This document shows, piece after piece, positions 55,701 to 64,000 of a stretch of DNA of 64,000 nucleotides. Location of the stretch: the NCBI GenBank assembly GCA_963681505.1, contig OY811990.1, positions 5,052,675-5,116,674 on the forward strand, given 5' to 3'. Numbering within the stretch: the first letter of the stretch is position 1; every line of letters starts with the position of its first letter. This DNA is from Eunapius fragilis (lineage: Eukaryota > Porifera > Demospongiae > Spongillida > Spongillidae). The translations under genes were made by a program, and so were the position numbers. The notes under the pieces are model-generated. The model ran no database searches, had not been told where the DNA came from, and saw nothing but the letters and a program-made list of their open reading frames with translations.

Positions 55701-56442
55701 TCAGTAGCCTAACTTTGAAATCATAAGGACATGTGTGAAACTAGAGAAGGTAAGTGTTTAGCGGTATTTTTTTGGTACTGAGCGCAGTCACTGTAGCATT
55801 TCAATTCAATCGTTAAATGACCTCTGCGTGCCACAGCGGTCTCACAAAATGAGGCAACGTGTTTTGGGGTTTGTGGTGAGATGAGGTATTATGCATGTAT
55901 ATAGCTGGAGTGCATGAAAGCAACTGCCCTCGTGACTTCTATTATCGTACTTTAGAATGTCATCCGGGCATACTATCTGCAATGGGTAAACGTGCACGCA
56001 CAAGTGTGTATTGAGTGTAGTTTAATCGCAGTAGCAGCCAGCCTATCCATATCGTACTCCATAGACATTTGTCCGCAGCGTCTATCTGCCTCAATGAGCC
56101 AGTGACCTAAACACAATTGATCTGTGTTCTCTGTACGCATCGTTGGCAAAGCTGTCTACTATAAAGGCTGATACATGTACATGTAACCGTAGCAAGGCCA
56201 GAGCTAAAAATAGATGTCACTATTCCCCGCGGGCAGACTGTGTTTACACAACGGAGGCGTCAAATAAAAAAGGGTGCTCCGTAATTTAACCGTATTCGCT
56301 TTGCGTAATGCTTATTCAGAGTGACCACTGTTACGTGCAATTGCATAACCAATTACCAAAGTAGGTCAATTAAAACACCACCAACACCTAATGAATCTCT
56401 GTAATTTTTCATCATTGCGAGGTGTGAAATCACGCTGTTGCG
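52702..56442. mobile_element. Tigger/pogo-like element with about 850-bp terminal inverted repeats
   Basis: Bases 52702-53554 and 55596-56442 are inverted copies with only scattered differences. They begin CGCAACAGCG and end inward at TTCTAATAAATC. The interior holds a broken minus-strand transposase. No TA target duplication is obvious at the outer ends; the right end abuts a poly-C tract. The high arm identity implies recent movement or recent arm homogenisation. Confidence 0.85.
53838..55564 (-). pseudogene. Tigger/jerky-type (CENP-B-like) DDE transposase, broken
   Basis: The N-terminal piece 55564-55112 starts MTANLKCSRKYLTLEQKQKV and carries a psq-type helix-turn-helix (STKEVVKQFLISQTQVYKIL). 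Middle fragments lie near 54770-54573 (ITVILCTNATGTCKITPVVI). The DDE-1 region at 54536-53838 has LLMDGFSGH and LPPNTTSVYQPLDVGIISAF. The pieces are in different frames. A 45-base segment (GCTCGTGTCTTAATGATACC and onward) occurs twice, at about 55029 and 55235, showing an internal rearrangement. No complete enzyme can be read. Confidence 0.85.
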
Positions 56443-56616
56443 GGCCCCCCCCCCCCCCCCTCTGTAGCAATATCTTCTGGATCACCACCTCCTCCTGGGA
56501 AGACTTTGACCGCTTCGTTCCATGGTCAGGGGTTTTAGTGGTTTACCTGTGACATCAAGACAATATTTCAGTGTCTTGCCAGCGCATAGCACACATATTC
56601 GGGAACAGCGTAAAAC
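56443..56616 (-). pseudogene. Downstream half of an ORF interrupted by the P element
   Basis: Minus-strand frame CSRICVLCAGKTLKYCLDVT. It joins without a frame change to the half on the other side (61515-61760) when the P element and one 7-base duplicate are ignored. No family is recognised. Confidence 0.45.
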
Positions 56617-59600
56617 CAGAGATAATATATAGAGGGATTGGAAACACAGCCAATCAACACCAATCAACGCGCGCACTGCTGGAAAGAATCCGTACAAGTT
56701 GCTGTGACCAGAGCTATGACACACATGTGCACAACTCATAATACAAGACAATTGACAAATATATGCAAGCTTACGAATTAAGTGTTTTTCTAAATCCTTT
56801 GGACTTTTGGGTAGTTTGTTGCTGAGCAACCTTTATTTTATCAACCCACGCACTAGCATATGAAAACCCCCTAATCGTTGACCACATCTTGGCAATCATG
56901 TCCAGCAGGGCTGTGCTGCAGTCATCGTCCCATGATGTGCTGATGATGCACCAACAAAATAGAACATCTTCACTTTCAGTGATTCTTCTGACAGCTTCCT
57001 TCCCCAGGTGAATAGGATTGTATTCAAGCTGAGTACGAAGTACACATTCCATGGTAAAGAAAAGCTCAAAGGTCATGTTATTTACACATGCCAAACCACC
57101 ACGGTTTATGCTGTTCACCCAGTCTGAAGAGCAATGTTGCTGTTCATTGTCATCATCATTGGAGATGAGACTTTCTAAACACAAGATATAGTCTTGAGTT
57201 GCTTTGTTTGCTGTTGGCCTCTGTTTGAGCTTCTTTAGAAGGCTCTTTTTAAGTGCTCTAGGAACAAAGCCAGCAGCATATCTAACAGCATTGAGCTCTT
57301 GATAGGTGAGTTCATTGTGTACACCTGCCCTATCTACATATATGTGCTCAACTGGGAATTGGTTTTTTAGTGCTTCTTTGAATCCATGATGCCCAACATA
57401 TTGAATAAATATAGGGGATAGATCCACACCTATGCTGGTTTGGATGAACCTGCGCCACAAAGATATATAAGTATCTGAAGTGCGTAACATATGATACTTT
57501 TGCCAGATGGAACCTTTAAATCCCTTTTTTGCACGTTGCTTAGGAAAACAGCTTGAAAATAAATGAGCCATATCCTTATCAAAGCATTCGATTTCCAATA
57601 TGTGGCTAGGTGCCCATTCAAGTAATAATTTAGCCGTCTTCAGAACTAATTGAGCTGGCCTTGTTGGAAGCAAGAAAGATTTATCTTCAAGCAAAGCATA
57701 AATCCCTTTCAGAAGATTCCCATTAACATGAACTGAAGTTGAGAAGAACATAATGATATGAATGCTTATAGAAATGAATCTAGATTTTACCTGATGGCTG
57801 GATCTGTATTGCTTCCAAAACTGTCTGCTGTTTTTTGCTAGAGCTTCGGCGACGCTTAGGCAAGGGCTGATCATTGGGCAGTTCTTCAGTACCACCTCGA
57901 CAGTTACCTCTTTTTGTTCCACGACAAAAAGATGTTACAACCCTTATTGCTTGAGTATTTTTTAGAAAACTCTGCCACATTAGGATTATCATGCACACCA
58001 CCTCTCTGTCTCTGGGTGCCAAAAAAGCGTTCTAGTGGATCTTGGCACAAACGTTGGCTCAAAAAGCTATCAACACCAGGAATTGTAAACAGATGCCTTA
58101 CTAGTTCAACAAATGACTTGCCTGAAGTAAAAAAAAGTTCCATTGCTTTACAATATTACCAGAGTGCATTAACTTACATGTCATTCGAAGCCCATACAAG
58201 GTTTCTGCACTTAGTAGCATGTTGCTCTTTTCAGCTGTAGAAAATCCACTCCTATTCATTACAGAGTTCTCCCATTCCTGCAAATATCCCAAAAATGTTG
58301 TTTCCAACCACTAAGCCGGCAAAATAAATACAAAAAATGAAATGGAATACACTTTTAATTGTATTACATGGGTAGTACTGTAGGCTGTTTACCTTCAGGC
58401 GCATATCTGCACTGGAGGTATATGGGAGTTGGAATGGTTTCAGGCTCCTTACACCATGTGAGTAATTATGCACATTCAAAGCATCAAAAAATCTGTCAGC
58501 CAGGGCTGTCTCTGAAGCTTCTTCTCCACATACTAAAAGCAGACCTTTCGAAACAGAGTCACTTAGAACCTGTGTAGACAAAAACATAGTGAGAGGATTG
58601 CATAACGTGAGAATGAATAATGCATTAAACATTACTTGAGCTGCTAAATCAACTCTCATTTTAGAGAACGGTGTCAGTTTTATGTGTTCATACTTCAGCT
58701 TTCGTATCATGCGAACCCCTTGTCCTGGAGCTACGTCTGTTTCATAAAGATGCTTCAGTTGGTCCCAATGGATAGGTTTTCCATTGCACTAATCAAACCA
58801 TTATGAAACAGTTTATTTGAAATTAATAAATTAGCATTCTTTTTTATGCTCACCCAAAGTCTCCTCTTGTTCCAACAGTTCCGCATTGTTTTAACAAGGT
58901 GAGGGGGATCCAACATGAAGTAAAGGTTTCGCTTGTCTTCAGCAAATGGATTAGCCACCTTGTAGACAACCTCAGTTGCATCTGATGCACCCTTGTGTAG
59001 TTTAATCAACTTCCGGTTTGAAGAAGCACCATCCATAGTCACTCCCATGACCTATACATTGATTTTTGTAAGATGAGAAGATGCAAGAGTAATTAAGAAG
59101 ATAAAACTGAAATAATTATATAACCTTTAGCTCCATGGTCTCCAAACGTCCAACAGCTTCCCAAAAAGGGTCATACATTTGCACACCAGTTAGTGAAGTG
59201 CTCGAAAACTGAACATATGGAAACTGTAGCTTTGAAAAGAGGCCTCGTACCATGAATACAAGCATTGTCTTAGCAAGGTGCGGCAGGGTTGTACCATCGT
59301 CTTGAAGAGTTTGCTCGAATTCAGAGAGGTGATCAGAAATGTCTCCTAAATTTGTGAAGCCAATAAGATTGCCAGTGTGCTTGTCAAACACAAGATCCTG
59401 TCTTATATGCATTTCGTCGAGAAGTAGGATGACATACTTCTCCCTCTCCGGGCACCGGTCTAGTCCAGCTGCATCTCTCAACATCTGGTCTCCTTCTGAA
59501 GAGAACCCCAGTGAAGCCTTGGTGTAGTGAGTGTAGTCTCTCAGCGTTCTTTGTGATGGTAACTTGATACATCCAGACTCTCGCAAGGCCTCATATGCAC

Positions 59601-61514
59601 CACTTGATCTATTAAATGCAGGTATTAAAAATATATAACTCAATATAATAACTTGAGAATACTTACTTGTATCGTAAATAAAGACACCATCGAATCATTA
59701 ATGGGTGCCAGCGCATGTTTCGCATATTAGGTTTTGATGATGCCTCTATCTGCTGCTGCCAAAACACATGTTGAAATGACTCGCGTGGTAGATCTTTGAA
59801 GTGCTCTATGACAACATTTGATGTTATGGTGTCTCTAATCAAATGATCAGACTCTTCATCTAGTACTATCCCTGTGTTCTCTGCTGCTAGCGCAATCTTC
59901 TCTTTCAACCTGCTCACTTGCCTCATCAGATTGCGATGGCTTTGGTTGAGAACATCTAGCCTGTTCACTATCTCCGTAAAAGACATGAATCTGTGCAAGA
60001 TGCAAGATTATGCACATTCAGTTGTTATATGCACTGGCGTACCTATAGTTAGTATGGACCATGGTATCAGCAGATCTCCTTCGTAGTTTCCATCGTCGAC
60101 ACTGTAAAGTGGATCGATAGCTAGAACATGGAGGGCATCTAACTGCAGAATTACTGCTGCTAAGTAGGACATAGCAGTCGTTGTGCCGAATAGTTGGTGT
60201 GCCGCTGGAAATTAGTGACTGGTCTAAATATCCTGGGAGTGTACCTATGTAAAAAAAAGGTTATGTCTGATTTAACAATGAGCATTTACTTGATGGTTCA
60301 CAATTACCTGAACAGCCATGTAGAGAAAGCATTTGCTGGTACCAAACAGCTACTAAATCCTTATCAGGATTACCAGCACAGAATTTGGTGTTGTCCAAGA
60401 AATTAAGAATTGTGAAGACACTGTCAACTGAGTTTAGCAAGATTGGCATGCCACTAAGAAGTGAACACATTGGAACATGCAGCTGCCTATGCAAGGTGTG
60501 AATACACCACTGCATGTCCATGTCAACAACCACTGACATGGCAATTGTTGTTGCCTTGCCACTGCCTTGTGACACTAACTTTGATATGGACATAGATGAT
60601 CCATCTGAATTGAAAACCACCCATGATGTAGGAAGTGTCACTCTAGCTATCCTGTTGTATAAAAAATACAAAGATTCTACCAAACCAGCTGTTAAAATAG
60701 ACATGGGTAAACAGACAGGGAGTGATTCCACAGGACATAGGGACTCTGGAACAACCTCAGACAACACATCCACAGGGCTTAAGGATTCTGGAACAAGCTG
60801 AGATAAAGCTAAGCCTTTTGAAACTGCAACATTAATACGATTGTGAGGAATAGCCACAATCAGCTTCAAAGATGCACTCTTCTTTCTTTCCGCGTTCTTA
60901 ATGTTCCGGCGTTTAAATTTTCTTCCTCCCATCATCACCTTTGTAGCAATTCACTAAACAAATGGGACACGTTTGGCCTTTAAAAACATGCGATGGGCAC
61001 ACAACCAACAGTGCACTGTCAAACTAATGTACCAAAACCAGTCAGTTCCGTATCACAACCGCGTGGCTACCCCACAAACTAAGGGTATAGGAAATGTGAT
61101 TGTGAGGGTTACAAGGACGCTATGCGCCAAAACGAAAGCGATGGGCACACAATAGCCTATATGAAGTATATATACCAAACAAGACGATAACAGCTCGTCT
61201 AGATCAGCGGATTCTCCCCCACAAGTAAAAAAAATGGCTAATTTTCGTTCTCCGTATATAATTCATTTTTTTACACCAAATCTAGCAGTACCTAATGAAT
61301 CTATGGTGGATTATCTATACGCAGCCCGTATTAAAATCGAAAAAGGGTAGTTAGTTACCTTGTGGCATTCAAGACTTGTATTCAAAGTACAAAATCCGCC
61401 CCCTGTTTGGTCTAACTAAGGTGTGATTCACGCTTGCGAGGATCGTGCGCGTTAAAATTGCCTAAGTCTATGGCGCACGTGATTAGTTTCCAATCCCTCT
61501 ATATATTATCTCTG
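56617..61514. mobile_element. P element, 4.9 kb, near-complete
   Basis: Terminal inverted repeats of about 29 bases begin CAGAGATAATATATAGAGGG on both ends. GTAAAAC flanks the element directly (56610-56616 and 61515-61521), close to the 8-base duplications typical of P elements. It carries the transposase described separately, in minus orientation. Confidence 0.92.
56771..60938 (-). CDS. P-element (THAP9-like) transposase with an extra C-terminal domain
   Basis: Exons visible, 5' to 3' on the minus strand: 60308-60938, 60043-60204, 59667-59990, 59125-59608, 58854-59051, 58636-58788, 58393-58569, 58178-58277, about 57792-58121, then about 57745-56771. Family blocks: WHPLMIRWCLYLRYKSSGAY, SGCIKLPSQRTLRDYTHYTK, LLLDEMHIRQDLVFDKHTG (first catalytic Asp), VTMDGASSN (second Asp), LDPPHLVKTMRN, and QDPLERFFGTQRQRGG (catalytic Glu region). 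A separate domain follows (GSIWQKYHMLRTSDTYISLW, SDWVNSINRGGLACVNN), shared with the copy at 62952. No N-terminal C2CH THAP finger is seen. A single extra A in a six-base run (57958-57963) shifts the frame just before NTQAIRVVTSFC, so this copy is probably inactive unless that base is a sequencing error. Confidence 0.85.
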
Positions 61515-61760
61515 GTAAAACTTCCTGGAGCTGACTTTCAGAACTTAAAGCCTGGTTAGGCAGTGCCAGGAATACAGGAACTGCTACTTCATTTTTCACT
61601 TTCCACATGATTTTGCTGTCCACCATTTTATCTGCACTTGGTTGAATTTCTTCACTTTGACATTCAGAGCACTTCCAAGGGAATGGACCTCGGTTGGCAA
61701 GTGCTTAATTAAACCATCCCCTACTCTTCCTCACTATAGGTTGCAAGAATTTCAGTGCCA
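61515..61760 (-). pseudogene. Upstream half of the ORF interrupted by the P element
   Basis: Minus-strand frame with GPFPWKCSECQSEE and VKNEVAVPVFLALPNQALSS, running into the P-element target site. A C-x2-C pair is visible. Family not recognised. A nearby minus-strand frame at 61752-61960 (SYKICFNEAWHELDEYAPSL) may be an earlier exon or part of the same element. Confidence 0.45.
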
Positions 61761-62090
61761 TGTGTCCTCCACACTGATGTCACTGCGTACCACATAACTG
61801 AAGTTTGGGCGTTCCTTAAGAAAAATATAAGCCAAGATTAACCATGGCAGACTTGGCGCATACTCGTCAAGTTCATGCCAAGCCTCATTGAAACAGATCT
61901 TGTAAGACCACGTAAGACCATTTGAGATGCACCCTATGCCACTTAATGGAATTCCCAGAGCTTTTGGGTGTATGTATCGTACAGTGGCGTATTTAGGGGG
62001 GGGGCTCAGGGGGCTCGGGCACCCCCCTCTGTCTCGAGTATGAATATTATTAAATAACATTCACGCGCTTAGTTACCTGCATCTCAGTGG

Positions 62091-62469
62091 TGTATCCAGG
62101 GGGAGGGGGGGGGGGGTGCTCCGGGTGCTTGAGCACCCCACTCGGCCATAGGTCCTTCCACATATAAATTCATAACTTTTCGGGCTGCATTTTATAATAA
62201 TAGCTGCACGCTTGCGCTGCTTATTGATACCCGTACGTATGAACTCTACTACTATACTATATCCCGGGCCCCCCGATACGCGATCATACCCCCACCCCCC
62301 CCCAACTTTCCATATCAGGCCAGAAGCCGACAGCACCTCCCCCCCCCCCCCTGGTTTTTTGTATCGGGCCAAAAACCGACAGCACCTCACCCCCCCCCCC
62401 CCCCCCTTCTCATATCGGGCCTGACCTTAAGCACCCCCCTCACTGAAATCCTGGATACGTCACTGTCGT
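62091..62469. mobile_element. MITE with hAT-like ends, rich in poly-G/poly-C
   Basis: Ends CAGTGGTGTATCCAGG (62091) and, inverted, CAGTGACGTATCCAGG (ending at 62469). A related single end, CAGTGGCGTATTTAGG, lies at 61984. The CAGTGGCG start is typical of hAT families. No clear 8-base target duplication was found. Confidence 0.6.
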
Positions 62470-62945
62470 AGTTGCTTCTGAATTCCTGGGAGGGCCACTC
62501 TGCAGATTTTCTGTGGGGTTCTTGTGGCATAGTTGGGGTTTCATCCTGTAGATGATTTTAAGTTTGGGGTTTTGGTTCATGAGGTTCCAGTTTTCAGTGA
62601 CGTACTTTAGGGTTGTGGGTCTGCGATGATCATAGGTGTCTTTGAAGACGATGCGCTGTTTTTGGCATGTATGGATGGGTTTGTGATTTAAAACTTTGTT
62701 GACAAGTTTATTGATGGTTTTGCTGTAGTATCCTCTGTCTCTGAAATGATGTTTGAGGGTTTGTAGCTGCTGGGTGGCTGCTTGATGGTCTGAGCAATTA
62801 CGGATGACTCTGAGGGCTTCTGCGTAGGTGATAGCTCTTTTTGTGGCTGCAGGGGGGTGGGAATCAGCATGTACATACTGATATGAGCTTGTGGGTTTAG
62901 CATAGAGGTTAAACTGTAGAGTGTCTTTGGGGTCCTTGTAGATGG
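62470..62945 (-). pseudogene. Penelope-like (or related) retroelement fragment, C-terminal polymerase region
   Basis: Minus-strand frame with LQFNLYAKPTSSYQYVHADS, AITYAEALRVIRNCSD, LKHHFRDRGYYSKTINKLV and TENWNLMNQNPKLKIIY. These blocks resemble the region after the reverse-transcriptase fingers/palm in Penelope-like elements. No GIY-YIG domain is seen, because the hAT-like MITE follows. It is truncated at the 5' side by the P-element end at 62952. Confidence 0.55.
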
Positions 62946-62951
62946 TGAGAT

Positions 62952-64000
62952 CAGAGATAATATATAGAGGGGTTGGAAGCTGGATAATTAACACCTAATT
63001 AACAGGGGCAATGCTGGCTAGGGTATAGAATCCATACAAGTGTACATAAGAACACAACACAAATCTAAGTATTGAGGTTTTTTCTTAGTACCTTGGCCTT
63101 CTGCAAGTTCTTCTTCTGGGCTTCTTTGTATCTTTCGATCCATGCAGTGGCTTGTGAAAACCCTCGAATACAAACCCACATGTCGACAACCATGCCCAAC
63201 TTCCCAGCCTGCACCAATCATTGACCATAAGAAGAGAACATATCTTCGCTCTGCTTCAAGTTCATTTTAATCTCACTGCCTGTAAACTCAGTCTCAGGAT
63301 TACTGCTTAGATGACAACGAAGTTCTCTCTCCATGGTAAGCAAGAACTCAAATGTCTTGTTATTGACACATAAGAGTCCTCCACGGTTTATAGCTTGCAG
63401 CCAGTCAGTCGATTCATTTTGTTCTTCCCTTCCATCATCCAGTAGGTCAGGACTGAATTTTTTCTTCAAGATGGTTGCAAACCAGTCGCACTGAATGTTG
63501 ACATTCAAGGTCACTACTACTCTGGGTTCATGGCCACCCTGAATCATCATGTAGCATAACGTAAGTGGGTTGATGGAAGCTATAACCCATGGTGAAGGGA
63601 GAGTTATCTTCAACAGACGAGCACCAAGATACTGAGAAGTTAACAACGTGCTACATGTGAAAGCAAAAAGGGGATAGGAAACTATTGCATTCAACAATCC
63701 TGAAGAGTTGCAATCAGTAGTCCTGGAAGTGCTGGGACAGGCGGTCGGGGACACCACTGAAAGTCCTGAAGACGCATGAATCACCAGCCCTTGCCGCGGA
63801 AGAGATACCACAAGACTAACAGCACCACCCTTGCTGCATTCTGCGGCGTATTTACGATGGAGACCAAGGCGAAATTTTCTTCCCATAGCGCAACTTTGGA
63901 AGAGCATGTAAACCGCAAATACGACGATTTAGTTAGTAGTCAAAATACGCCTAAGCAATACAATCCCCTTCGCTCTTTCGTATTCCCTACTTTTTAAGTG
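62952..64000 (-). mobile_element. Second P element, internally deleted, running off the window
   Basis: It starts with the same terminal sequence CAGAGATAATATATAGAGG as the element at 56617. The minus-strand ORF 63907-63218 begins MGRKFRLGLHRKYAAE, corresponding to the N-terminal exon of the full copy. It passes directly to the C-terminal domain (DWLQAINRGGLLCVNNKTFE). All exons with the catalytic Asp and Glu residues are missing. The very end of the protein is in another frame at 63160-63075 (RGFSQATAWIERYKEAQ). The other terminus is outside the window. Confidence 0.75.

Overview
This is an intron-rich, microsatellite-rich metazoan genomic window. The RING/B-box/filamin/NHL protein, the TMTC-type membrane TPR protein, compact introns of 47 to a few hundred bases, and P-element and Tigger-type transposons of the kind common in sponges and cnidarians suggest a marine invertebrate, most likely a sponge. 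That placement is an inference. No bacterial operon features, rRNA or tRNA genes were seen.

Layout. (1) 1-13.6 kb, minus strand: a TRIM-NHL gene (1705-4435) and a 16-exon GLB1L2-type beta-galactosidase (5230-13603, 655 codons rebuilt in one frame). To their left lies a truncated tandem copy of the beta-galactosidase 3' end (713-1500). (2) 13.7-18.6 kb: two terminal-inverted-repeat elements flank an intronless P-loop ATPase gene (15642-17351, minus). The first element carries a fragment of exon 1 of the neighbouring TMTC gene plus a decayed LINE tail. (3) 19.5-29.8 kb, plus strand: a TMTC gene of 15 coding exons. A palindromic MITE has landed ten codons into its ancestral first exon. A 200-N gap inside the gene is flanked by a 314-bp false duplication. 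(4) 29.9-38.7 kb, plus strand: two paralogous five-exon genes for small secreted cysteine-rich proteins that I could not assign to a named family, plus a broken third copy of their last two exons. (5) 42.3-46.8 kb, plus strand: a 14-exon GH38 alpha-mannosidase with a signal peptide. (6) 48.5-64 kb: a transposon-dense region. It holds palindromic MITEs, a hAT-like zinc-finger remnant, a Tigger-like element with about 850-bp inverted repeats, a nearly intact 4.9-kb P element inserted in another ORF, a Penelope-like fragment, and the start of a second, internally deleted P element.

Three of the genes are glycan or secretory-pathway enzymes: beta-galactosidase, alpha-mannosidase and the ER-type TMTC O-mannosyltransferase candidate. 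Nothing in the sequence shows that they are co-regulated.

The most striking architectural signal is that many introns are built largely of minisatellites that begin at, or a few bases after, the 5' splice site. In the beta-galactosidase gene the repeat units themselves contain donor-like sequences. One 40-bp array is a tandem amplification of the exon 7/intron 7 junction itself.
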